From Chryseomicrobium palamuruense (GTDB taxonomy: Bacteria > Bacillota > Bacilli > Bacillales_A > Planococcaceae): DNA of 64,000 nt. The notes below the pieces were generated by a model, which was not told the origin of the DNA, searched no databases, and worked only from the letters and a program-made list of their open reading frames with translations. The stretch is taken from positions 62,001 to 126,000 of the forward strand of contig NZ_JBHSEF010000021.1 in assembly GCF_042649045.1 (NCBI RefSeq). The letters are read 5' to 3'. The position numbers and the translations under genes were made by a program. Shown here in pieces: positions 27,035-35,245 of this stretch (position 1 is the stretch's first letter; each line of letters opens with the position of its first letter).

Positions 27035-27490
27035 TTAGTCTCGCTCTTCTTTCTTCATGCGCCTCGGAGAGATTCGACGGAATATGAAAAATCCGATGAG
27101 TCCCAAGATGATAAATGAAAAGATGGAACCAATATTTTGTGTACTTAATGAGCTTTCTCTCACAGCCTCTGCTGTAAATTCAACGGTACGGGTACCCACA
27201 ATATAAACGCCTGGGGATTCCTCAACTGCAATTTTTTCAGTAGGATCGATTCCCGGAATTTCGAAGTAGGAGGTTCCCACTTCATAGGCATTTGAAAAGT
27301 TGCCCTTATAGAATTCTGCACGGTCCGCATATTCCGTCACTTCACCAAGCTTTTCTCCGACTTCTTCGACACTTTCACTCGAAAGCTCATAGACATGCTC
27401 GTCGTACACGACAAAAAAACCTGAATAGTTCGCCAGTGCGTATATCGGGAGCATCAGAAATGCGAGGGTTAGGAGAAACGTGCGTCTCAT
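27035..27490 (-). CDS. Secreted, C-terminally anchored protein of unknown function
   Basis: A 151-residue protein. It has a cleavable-looking signal peptide (MRRTFLLTLAFLMLPIYALA), an extracytoplasmic region of about 95 residues rich in acidic residues and tyrosine, one transmembrane helix (IGSIFSFIILGLIGFFIF) and a short basic tail RRISPRRMKKEERD. This is a type I membrane protein. No family is recognised. The start codon overlaps the yebC stop by 4 bp, so it is translated from the yebC message. Confidence 0.72.
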   Translation of the reverse strand: MRRTFLLTLAFLMLPIYALANYSGFFVVYDEHVYELSSESVEEVGEKLGEVTEYADRAEFYKGNFSNAYEVGTSYFEIPGIDPTEKIAVEESPGVYIVGTRTVEFTAEAVRESSLSTQNIGSIFSFIILGLIGFFIFRRISPRRMKKEERD

Positions 27491-28206
27491 TCGCCGAGAT
27501 CCACGTTGTGGTAAACTTGGCGAACATCTTCTAGATCTTCAATTGCATCAATCATTTTCTCAAATTGCGCTTGTTCTTCTGGACTTAAGTGGATATCGTT
27601 CTGAGCGAGCATCGTAAGTTCGGCTACAGAAAATTCCGTCACGCCGGTTTCACGGAAAGCTTCTTGTACAGAATGGAACTGATCAGGTTCTGCATAGACA
27701 ATCACTGCGTCATCTTCTGCAAGAATATCGCGTGCATCCACGTCTGCTTCCATCAGAAGTTCAAGTACGTCGTCTTCTGATTTCCCTTCGACCCCAATCA
27801 CGGCTGTTGCATCAAACATGTAGGATACCGAACCGCTGACACCCATGTTCCCGCCATTTTTTCCGAATGCTGCACGTACATCTGATGCTGTACGGTTCAC
27901 ATTGTTTGTCAGAGCATCCACAATGACCATGGACCCCCCTGGTCCGAAACCTTCATAGCGAAGTTCGTCGAAGCTCTCTTCCGCTCCACCTTTTGCTTTT
28001 TCAATCGCTTTATCAATGATATGTTTTGGTACACTATATGTTTTCGCGCGCTCAAGCACGACTTTAAGGGCTTGGTTAGAAACTGGATCTGGCTCTCCTT
28101 GGCGAGCAGCTACATAAATTTCACGACCGAATTTTGCGTAGATACGGCTCGTATTGGCATCTTTGGATGCTTTCTTTTCTTTAATGTTATTCCATTTACG
28201 TCCCAT
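27487..28206 (-). CDS. YebC/PmpR family protein (YeeN/YeeI subgroup)
   Basis: A 239-residue YebC/TACO1 family protein. It starts with MGRKWNNIKEKKASKDANTS, the wording of the YeeN/YeeI branch; YebC proper starts MAGHSKW. KAKGGAEESFDELRYEGFGP and the central region FGKNGGNMGVSGSVSYMFD are conserved. Family members were long called transcription regulators, and more recent work ties them to translation of difficult proline stretches. It is the first gene of a two-gene unit with the membrane protein at 27035. Confidence 0.92.
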   Translation of the reverse strand: MGRKWNNIKEKKASKDANTSRIYAKFGREIYVAARQGEPDPVSNQALKVVLERAKTYSVPKHIIDKAIEKAKGGAEESFDELRYEGFGPGGSMVIVDALTNNVNRTASDVRAAFGKNGGNMGVSGSVSYMFDATAVIGVEGKSEDDVLELLMEADVDARDILAEDDAVIVYAEPDQFHSVQEAFRETGVTEFSVAELTMLAQNDIHLSPEEQAQFEKMIDAIEDLEDVRQVYHNVDLGE

Positions 28207-28347
28207 AGTTGGTCACTCTCTTTCTTTTGTGTCGTTCCCCATTATACACGAAACAACGACTCCCTTCTAGTTCAAGGAAAACGCAGTCTGACAAGCTTTC
28301 TATGGTATACTTAAGAGACAATTAAGCTATTTTAAAGGAGTTTTCTC

Positions 28348-29628
28348 ATGACAGTGAACGTAAACTTTTCAGGAAATTATCAAGAACTTGTTTCCCCAGA
28401 ACTAACGGAGCGTCTTCAGACAATCGCAAACAAGATGAACGATGGCACAGCAGCCGGTTCCGACTTTTTAGGTTGGAAAAACTGGCCGTCTACAATCGAT
28501 GCCGAGCTTGTGTCACGCATTCAAGAAACAGCGAAGAAAATCCAACAGCAAGCAGACGTGCTTGTCGTCATCGGTATCGGCGGATCCTATCTTGGGTCGA
28601 AAGCTGTACTCGAGGCGTTACGTGAGCCATTCAAATCCGCAACAGGGGTTGAAATTATTTTTGCAGGACACTTAGTGAGTGGCGCGTATCTTAAAAACTT
28701 GATGACCTACCTTGATGGCAAAGAAGTCGCTGTCAATGTCATCTCGAAATCCGGAAAAACGACGGAGCCCGCAATCGCCTTCCGGTTCTTGCAAGACTAT
28801 ATGGAAAAACGTTACGGCCAAAAAGCGGCTGAGCGTATTTATGTAACAACCGATGCGGAAAAAGGGGCACTTCTAGACGTGGCAAAAGAAAAAGACTACG
28901 CACGATTTGTGGTGCCGGATGATATCGGCGGTCGTTACTCCGTCTTTACATCCGTCGGGTTACTACCGATTGCTGCAGCCGGGTATTCGATTGAATCCCT
29001 ACTATCTGGAGCAAAACGTGCAGAACAAGAACTTGTGGAAGTCCATACGGATACAAACCCAGCCATCCAGTACGCGATTTTACGTGACCACTTGTACCGT
29101 GCAGGTTACCCGGTAGAAATTATGGCAGTCTTCGAAGAACGTTTGACCTTTGTGCAAGAATGGTGGAAACAACTGTTTGGGGAAAGTGAAGGAAAAGAAG
29201 GCAAAGGGATCTTCCCTGCTTCTGTTCTCTACTCAACGGACCTTCATTCTCTAGGTCAATACGTGCAAGACGGCAAGCGTATGTTGTTTGAGACGTTCGT
29301 GAACGTGGAATCAGTTGGGGACGACCTCGTGATGCAACAAGCTGCAAATGACAGTGATGAACTCAACTACTTAGCAGGTAAGTCATTACATGAAGTGAAC
29401 GGCGCTGTCCAACAAGCCACTGCGGAAGCACACTTGTCTGGTGGCGTACCGTTGATCACGCTCAGCATTCCTGCTCTTGATGAAGACACAATTGGCTATT
29501 TGCTCTATTTCTACATGCTGAGCTGTGCGTATAGCGCATACTTGCTCGACATCAATCCATTCGACCAACCCGGAGTGGAAGAATACAAAGTCAACATGTT
29601 CCGTATACTCAATAAACCTGGGTATTAA
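28348..29628 (+). CDS. pgi: Glucose-6-phosphate isomerase
   Basis: A 426-residue phosphoglucose isomerase, interconverting glucose-6-phosphate and fructose-6-phosphate in glycolysis. It has VIGIGGSYLGSKA, the phosphate-binding ISKSGKTTEPAIAFR, PDDIGGRYSVF, the catalytic glutamate region QLFGESEGKEGKG and the late NPFDQPGVEEYK. It is shorter than Bacillus Pgi (about 450), ending soon after NKPGY, so it lacks the usual charged C-terminal tail. AAAGGAG precedes the ATG. The gene is single with a strong terminator. Confidence 0.96.
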   Translation: MTVNVNFSGNYQELVSPELTERLQTIANKMNDGTAAGSDFLGWKNWPSTIDAELVSRIQETAKKIQQQADVLVVIGIGGSYLGSKAVLEALREPFKSATGVEIIFAGHLVSGAYLKNLMTYLDGKEVAVNVISKSGKTTEPAIAFRFLQDYMEKRYGQKAAERIYVTTDAEKGALLDVAKEKDYARFVVPDDIGGRYSVFTSVGLLPIAAAGYSIESLLSGAKRAEQELVEVHTDTNPAIQYAILRDHLYRAGYPVEIMAVFEERLTFVQEWWKQLFGESEGKEGKGIFPASVLYSTDLHSLGQYVQDGKRMLFETFVNVESVGDDLVMQQAANDSDELNYLAGKSLHEVNGAVQQATAEAHLSGGVPLITLSIPALDEDTIGYLLYFYMLSCAYSAYLLDINPFDQPGVEEYKVNMFRILNKPGY

Positions 29629-29635
29629 TAAAACG

Positions 29636-29677
29636 AAAGCTCGCGACCTTCTGTAATGGAAGGTGCGAGCTTTTTTA
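29636..29677. terminator. Bidirectional intrinsic terminator
   Basis: Arms AAGCTCGCgACCTTC and GAAGGTGCGAGCTT with a T run, between pgi and the converging oxidoreductase gene. Confidence 0.92.
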
Positions 29678-30292
29678 ATAGGCAATTCCGATGCGACTTG
29701 GAGTTATGTCTTTTTGGTGGAGTTGCTTGTAGGCAAAGTACGCAGTGTCGCCTGTAGAAATCTGATTGCCATCTTCCGGATGGTAGTCCACTTCTGTACG
29801 GTACGTGCCCGTCATCAGACCATCCGGGAGATAAGTTGGACAGACGATGGTCCACTGATGATCTGTTCTCGCAAATCGTTCATAGACATGCGCATGTTGC
29901 TCTGCCGCAAAGGTCAGTTTCCGGTTCGACTCATTGGTCTGGAACCGGTACTTTCCTTCTTCGTGGCGGCTATTTAAAATCCCCGCCGTCCCGATGGTGA
30001 CAATCCGCGAGATTCCGTGTTTAGTGAGAAGCGGTATGATGGCTTCGCTAAACTCTGTGAGTGTTGTAGTTTTGTCCGTGCCAAGGCCGCTGAATACTGC
30101 GTCCGCGCCGTCTAAGACCTTTTCGATGTCTTCCGCTTTCTTCGCGTCGCCAACGGTCACTTGGATGTTCGGGTGCTGCATCCAATCCGCTTCGGCCCGA
30201 ACGAGAAGATTCACCTGATGCCCGTCCTCGATGGCCTGCTCACACACTTGCTTCCCTACGCGACCCGTGCCGCCAAATATGGCTAGTTTCAT
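29675..30292 (-). CDS. NAD(P)-binding atypical SDR protein
   Basis: A 205-residue Rossmann-fold protein of the NAD(P)H-binding (NmrA/BVR-B-like) atypical SDR group. It has the N-terminal motif IFGGTGRVGKQV, GDAKKAEDI and VTIGTAGI. The classical YxxxK pair is not seen. ATG 30292 follows GGAGG; the longer frame to 30394 has no supporting site. Such proteins reduce flavins or quinones or act as redox sensors. The function here is not known, and the gene is single. Confidence 0.8.
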   Translation of the reverse strand: MKLAIFGGTGRVGKQVCEQAIEDGHQVNLLVRAEADWMQHPNIQVTVGDAKKAEDIEKVLDGADAVFSGLGTDKTTTLTEFSEAIIPLLTKHGISRIVTIGTAGILNSRHEEGKYRFQTNESNRKLTFAAEQHAHVYERFARTDHQWTIVCPTYLPDGLMTGTYRTEVDYHPEDGNQISTGDTAYFAYKQLHQKDITPSRIGIAY

Positions 30293-30476
30293 AGTGCTGC
30301 CTCCCTTATGCTTACTCATTTCAGTATAGCGTAAGTAGGGGGTGTCGTTTGATTTGAATGGTACGATTTTTGACTGGGGCGGGATGATTCGCATCCACCA
30401 CCCCCGCCCTTCCTAGAAAGTCTTTCCCCACTTAAAAGACCTTAGCGTCCTAAAACCTTTCTAATAAAACCCATAC

Positions 30477-30505
30477 AAAAACCGCCCTCTCGAAAGAAAG
30501 GACGG
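30477..30505 (-). terminator. Imperfect terminator of the maltodextrin operon
   Basis: On the minus strand CCGTCCTTTC pairs imperfectly with GAGAGGGCGG and is followed by TTTTT, right after the last gene of the operon. Confidence 0.7.
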
Positions 30506-30512
30506 CTGAAAC

Positions 30513-32150
30513 TTAGCGAGTTTTGTAGACGCGGGCTTCGAATGGTGCGAGCTCGAGTCCTTCTGAATCGGAATTGCTGAGAACGATTTCAGCGTCCTGT
30601 ATCAAGTCCAGTAGGGCTTCGGTGGAAGCGGACTTATCCGTCAGGTTAGTAACAATAACGAACTGTGAATCCTCCAACGTACGAGAGTACGCATACACTT
30701 GAGAGTCGTCCGCTAAAAGTAGTTCGTAGCTTCCGTACACAAGCGTCTCGTGCTCTTTGCGAAGGCGAATCATCGCTTTATAGTAATTTAAAATCGACGC
30801 TTCATCTGCAAGTTGTAGATCCACATTGATTTCTGTGTAGTTTGGATTTAACCCAATCCACGGTGCACCTGTCGAGAAGCCAGCGTTAGCTTCTTCGGAC
30901 CATTGCATAGGTGTACGAGAATTGTCGCGGCTTGTCTGCCACAAATCTTGCATAATCGCTTCGTGTGTCTCTCCGTTTGCAATTCGCTCCCTGTACATGT
31001 TCTTTGCAGACACGTCATTATAGTCCTCAATCGTATCAAATTGCACATTCGTCATACCGATTTCTTGACCTTGATAGATGAAAGGTGTTCCTTGCATGAA
31101 GAAGTACATCGTTGCAAGCGACTTCGCACTTTGTGCCCAGTACTTATCATCGTTGCCCCAAGTCGATACGATACGAGCCTTGTCGTGGTTTTCAAGGAAC
31201 AAGGCATTCCAGCCGTCTGCTGCTAATGCATCTTGCCAACGTGACAATACCTTTTTCAATTCCAGAATATTTAAGCCGTTGTCATCCCATAATCCGAGAT
31301 GTTCGAACTGGAAGATCATATCGAACTTGCCGTCTTGCTCGTTCACCCATTCTGAGATTTGGTCACTGCTGACACCATTTGCTTCACCGACCGTCATGAT
31401 GTCGTAGTTCGCAAACGTCTTGTCTCTTAGTTCCTCAAGGAATGACATGATACCGTCGACATTCATGTATTTCGACCACGCATGGATGTACTCTTTGCCT
31501 TCTTCTGCTGGCATATCGGAGAACGTCAAATCCTTCTTGATATGGCTGATCGCGTCTACACGGAAACCATCGATGCCCTTGTCGAGCCACCAGTTGACCA
31601 TGTCATAAAGCGCATTCCGGACATCTTTATTTTCCCAGTTCAAATCCGGTTGCTTGCGAGAGAACAAATGTAAGTAGTATTGATCCGTTGTTTCATCATA
31701 CTCCCACGCGGAACCGCCAAAGATACTTCCCCAGTTATTTGGTTCTTTGCCGTCTTTGCCATCTCGCCAGATGTACCAGTCGCGTTTGTCGCTATCTTTT
31801 GACTGACGAGACTCGATAAACCACTGGTGCTCATCTGATGAATGATTGATGACCAGATCAATGATCAATTTCATGCCACGCTTGTGCACTTCCGCGAGCA
31901 ATAAATCAAAGTCTTCCATCGTCCCGAACTCATCCATAATGTCCTGATAATCACTGATATCATAGCCATTGTCATCATTTGGAGACTTGTACATCGGACA
32001 GATCCAAATAATATCGATTCCCAGGTCTTGAATATAATCTAAGCGTGAAATCAGACCTTGCAGGTCACCGATTCCATCGCCATTTGAATCTTGAAAGCTG
32101 CGCGGATACACTTGGTACGCGACCGCTTCTTTCCACCATGTTTTTTTCAT
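30513..32150 (-). CDS. GH13 alpha-glucosidase, probably alpha-1,4 acting (MalL-like)
   Basis: A 545-residue glycoside hydrolase family 13 (subfamily 31-type) enzyme that splits glucose from the non-reducing end of maltodextrins in the cytoplasm. It has DLVINHSSDEH, the nucleophile aspartate in GFRVDAIS, the acid/base glutamate in TVGEANG, LENHDKAR and the QPDLNWE motif. The residue after the nucleophile is alanine; in this group alanine or threonine there goes with alpha-1,4 activity and valine with alpha-1,6. ATG 32150 has GGGGGA upstream. It is the last gene of the operon, 12 bp after the repressor stop. Confidence 0.9.
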   Translation of the reverse strand: MKKTWWKEAVAYQVYPRSFQDSNGDGIGDLQGLISRLDYIQDLGIDIIWICPMYKSPNDDNGYDISDYQDIMDEFGTMEDFDLLLAEVHKRGMKLIIDLVINHSSDEHQWFIESRQSKDSDKRDWYIWRDGKDGKEPNNWGSIFGGSAWEYDETTDQYYLHLFSRKQPDLNWENKDVRNALYDMVNWWLDKGIDGFRVDAISHIKKDLTFSDMPAEEGKEYIHAWSKYMNVDGIMSFLEELRDKTFANYDIMTVGEANGVSSDQISEWVNEQDGKFDMIFQFEHLGLWDDNGLNILELKKVLSRWQDALAADGWNALFLENHDKARIVSTWGNDDKYWAQSAKSLATMYFFMQGTPFIYQGQEIGMTNVQFDTIEDYNDVSAKNMYRERIANGETHEAIMQDLWQTSRDNSRTPMQWSEEANAGFSTGAPWIGLNPNYTEINVDLQLADEASILNYYKAMIRLRKEHETLVYGSYELLLADDSQVYAYSRTLEDSQFVIVTNLTDKSASTEALLDLIQDAEIVLSNSDSEGLELAPFEARVYKTR

Positions 32151-32162
32151 AGGTTCCCCCAC

Positions 32163-33197
32163 TTACTTCTCCCTTGGATTAAGAGATCGGCACGAGTTGC
32201 GGACAATCAACGTCGTGTCCACAAACTGATGAACGGCTTCTCTCTCAGGTTGTTTAATTCGATCTAGCAAGAGCTCAGTTGCTTTGATACCGAGTTCAAA
32301 AATGTGAATATCCACACTCGTGAGCGGCGGTTTGACGTGCTCGGATAGAGCATGGTTGTTGAAGCTGATAATGGAGACATCTTCAGGTACCCGAATCTCA
32401 AGCTCTTCTAAAAAGCGGATGATTTCGTACGCAACAGAATCATCATGAGCAACGAGTGCCGTCGGAGGGTTTTCCTGCGTCATCAAGTGACGAATCGCTT
32501 CTTTTCCTTCTTGTTCATATGCAAAATCATGAATAAAATACTGGTTTTGATACGTCAATTCGTGGTTTGCGAGGGCCGACTGATAACCTTCTAAACGGTC
32601 GCTGGAGACCACGAACTTCAAATCTCCACCGATAAAGGAGATGTTCTTGTGACCTAATTCCACAAGATAATTAACGACATCTTGGGCTATCTTCCGGTTG
32701 TCATTATCCACAAAATCAATCTGATTTTCATATTCATAAGGTCGACCCACAATCGTAAATGGGAAGTTCATTTCTCGGAGATAATTAAGCGTCTTATCAT
32801 CTACACGAGAATACAGTAGAATGATGCCGTCTACTTTTTGTCCTTGAACCATAGCAACGACTTCTTGAAAGATTTCCTCTTCCGTCCCGCCGGTTGACAA
32901 ATAAATTCCCAACTGACCAGCATGGGCCTTTGTGCAGATTCCCCGGATAACTTCGGGGAAGAAAGGGTTTTGAAAAGCGAGCGTTGCCGAATTGGCCATG
33001 ACCACGCCAATGGTCTGCGTCGAACGTGCCGCCAAGTTGCGTGCTTGGAAGTTCGGATAATACTGGAGACGTTCCATCACTTCTCGTACTTTTTTTTTGG
33101 TCTTTACGCTGATTCTTGGGTGGTCCGTAATGACGCGAGACACTGTAGACGGAGAGACATTCGCTTCCCGCGCTACATCAATAATTGTGACAGCCAC
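32163..33197 (-). CDS. LacI-family repressor of the maltodextrin operon (MalR-like)
   Basis: A 344-residue LacI/GalR regulator. The helix-turn-helix is at residues about 3-25 (IIDVAREANVSPSTVSRVI), followed by hinge helix QARNLAARSTQTIGV and a periplasmic-binding-like sugar domain. Its position inside the glucosidase/MsmX operon marks it as the local repressor, probably responding to maltose or maltodextrin. The palindrome at 36971-36984 before the first gene is the obvious operator. GGGGGCGA-type sequence precedes the start. It is not CcpA: the operon context and helix differ. Confidence 0.9.
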   Translation of the reverse strand: MAVTIIDVAREANVSPSTVSRVITDHPRISVKTKKKVREVMERLQYYPNFQARNLAARSTQTIGVVMANSATLAFQNPFFPEVIRGICTKAHAGQLGIYLSTGGTEEEIFQEVVAMVQGQKVDGIILLYSRVDDKTLNYLREMNFPFTIVGRPYEYENQIDFVDNDNRKIAQDVVNYLVELGHKNISFIGGDLKFVVSSDRLEGYQSALANHELTYQNQYFIHDFAYEQEGKEAIRHLMTQENPPTALVAHDDSVAYEIIRFLEELEIRVPEDVSIISFNNHALSEHVKPPLTSVDIHIFELGIKATELLLDRIKQPEREAVHQFVDTTLIVRNSCRSLNPREK

Positions 33198-33215
33198 AGC
33201 AATCGCCCCCTTTCG

Positions 33216-34331
33216 TTAGATTGTTGGAATGGGCACAGCTGCGCCAATGCGAAGCTCTGTATCTTTATCAAAGAAATGCGCACGTTCCATATGGAAAATC
33301 AGTTCAATGTCTTGTCCACGCTCGATGGCATTCTGCGCATCTACACGTCCAATAAAGTCTTGTCCTTCGATATTTGCGTACAGAATTTGTTCTGCACCCG
33401 TCAGTTCCGCCACTTCAATATGGGCAGGCACACGGTGAGCATGCGTCACATCGTACGCACCATTTTCATCTGTTACGTGTTCCGGGCGAATTCCTAGAAC
33501 GACTTCTTTTCCTTCATAGGGTTTCAAACGGTTCTGTTGATCTTCAGTTAATTGAATCGTGACGTTGCCAATCTTGAAGTCGCCATTGGTCACCGTACCG
33601 TTCAAGAAATTCATGGAAGGGGACCCGATAAATCCGCCGACAAACATATTGTCCGGTACATCGTAGACTTCTTTTGGGGTACCGACTTGTTGGATGACTC
33701 CATCTTTCATAATGACAATGCGTGTTGCCATCGTCATCGCTTCTGTTTGGTCGTGCGTCACATAAATCGTTGTGGTTTTTAAGCGGTTATGCAATTTGAT
33801 GATTTCTGAACGCATTTGAACTCGCAGTTTGGAATCCAAGTTAGACAGCGGCTCATCCATCAAGAAAATCGATGCGTCACGAACAATCGCCCGGCCTAAT
33901 GCCACTCGTTGGCGCTGTCCACCAGAAAGAGCCTTTGGTTTACGATCCAAGTACTGTTCCAGGCCTAAGATCTTTGCTGCTTCTTCCACGCGACGTTTGA
34001 TTTCGTCTTTGGCTACTTTACGGATTTTCAGACCAAACGCCATGTTATCAAACACACTCATGTGCGGATAGAGGGCATAGTTCTGGAACACCATCGCAAT
34101 GTCACGGTCTTTTGAAGCAATATCGTTCATGCGCTTGCCGTCAATCAAGAAGTCGCCTTCTGAAATGTCTTCCAGCCCTGCAATCATACGAAGTGTTGTC
34201 GATTTTCCACATCCGGAAGGTCCAACAAATACGATAAACTCACGGTCTTCGATCTCCAAATTAAAATCCGTGACAGCTTGCACTTTATTGTCATAGCGTT
34301 TGGTTACATTCTTTAAAGTAATGGTTGTCAT
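33216..34331 (-). CDS. msmX: Sugar ABC transporter ATPase, MsmX/UgpC type
   Basis: A 371-residue CUT1-type ATPase that energises carbohydrate import permeases. It has Walker A VGPSGCGKST, signature LSGGQRQRVALGRA, Walker B SIFLMDEPLSNLD and the H-loop YVTHDQTEAMT. A C-terminal TOBE/OB regulatory domain follows (from about residue 235). MsmX-type ATPases serve several sugar permeases. No binding protein or permease gene occurs in this operon, so it must act with partners encoded elsewhere. It overlaps the upstream ROK kinase by 4 bp. Confidence 0.93.
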   Translation of the reverse strand: MTTITLKNVTKRYDNKVQAVTDFNLEIEDREFIVFVGPSGCGKSTTLRMIAGLEDISEGDFLIDGKRMNDIASKDRDIAMVFQNYALYPHMSVFDNMAFGLKIRKVAKDEIKRRVEEAAKILGLEQYLDRKPKALSGGQRQRVALGRAIVRDASIFLMDEPLSNLDSKLRVQMRSEIIKLHNRLKTTTIYVTHDQTEAMTMATRIVIMKDGVIQQVGTPKEVYDVPDNMFVGGFIGSPSMNFLNGTVTNGDFKIGNVTIQLTEDQQNRLKPYEGKEVVLGIRPEHVTDENGAYDVTHAHRVPAHIEVAELTGAEQILYANIEGQDFIGRVDAQNAIERGQDIELIFHMERAHFFDKDTELRIGAAVPIPTI

Positions 34332-35245
34332 ACGTTACGTCCTTTCTCGCTGTCAGCCGCTACGTTACGCACGAGCATCGCTGCACCTAACATACCTGCT
34401 TCATTTCCGAATTGTGCTCTTGTTATCGTCAATGGCTTAAGAAGTAAAGGCTCTGTAGTTTTAATGAACTCGTCCCACCACGCGTCGCTTGAGTCGATGA
34501 CGCCTCCGCCAACCACAACAACATCCATATCTAAAATAGCTTGAAGTGTGGAGATGGTGATTCCTAAGTCTTCCACAAAGCGGTGCCGGACAGCTTGTGC
34601 TTTCACATCGCCTTGAGCAGCCAATGGGAATAAGTCTCGAGGAGACACTACTTCCCCTTCCGCACTGCGGACATCGTGTTCTTTAATTAAGCGGTGCAAT
34701 GCACTTCCGGATACGTATTGTTCACTGCATCCTTGTCGTCCACATCCGCATGGAAGTCCTTTTGGGTAAAGGATTAAGTGACCAATTTCTCCGCCACCTC
34801 CGTGCTTGCCATCAATAATCTCTCCGTCGAACACGAGACCTCCGCCAAGACCAGTCCCCACCGTAACAGCTACTACATTTTTGTAGCCCTGTCCCGCGCC
34901 AAGAACGGCTTCTGCAAGGGCTGCCACATTGGCATCATTATTGACTTCGACCGGGAGGCCCGTCGCGGCTTCAAGCCACTGTTTTACAGGTGTTCCTTCC
35001 CAGCCTTCCAGTTGCATTTCAAACACGATTTTTCCGGTGCCTGGTTCGACCATGCCCCGTGTCCCAATGCCGATTGCTACGATTGTTGGGTGCTTTTCCA
35101 GCGCATCCTTCACATGGCGTTCGAGGTAAGGGTAGAGCGGAATTTCTGTGGAAATCGTCCAGTCGGCATGCACATGTCCGTCTGTTGACACGACACCCAT
35201 CCGAATCTTTGTTCCACCAATATCAATGCCTAATACATGTGTCAT
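34328..35245 (-). CDS. ROK-family sugar kinase, probable glucokinase
   Basis: A 305-residue ROK-fold kinase. It has the phosphate-binding GIDIGGTKIRMGV, the sugar motif GGGGEIGH and the zinc signature CGCGRQGCSEQY. It phosphorylates a hexose, most simply the glucose released by the two GH13 enzymes of this operon, feeding glycolysis. It overlaps both neighbours by 4 bp. Fructokinase or N-acetylglucosamine kinase activity is possible, since ROK specificity is hard to read. Confidence 0.87.
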   Translation of the reverse strand: MTHVLGIDIGGTKIRMGVVSTDGHVHADWTISTEIPLYPYLERHVKDALEKHPTIVAIGIGTRGMVEPGTGKIVFEMQLEGWEGTPVKQWLEAATGLPVEVNNDANVAALAEAVLGAGQGYKNVVAVTVGTGLGGGLVFDGEIIDGKHGGGGEIGHLILYPKGLPCGCGRQGCSEQYVSGSALHRLIKEHDVRSAEGEVVSPRDLFPLAAQGDVKAQAVRHRFVEDLGITISTLQAILDMDVVVVGGGVIDSSDAWWDEFIKTTEPLLLKPLTITRAQFGNEAGMLGAAMLVRNVAADSEKGRNV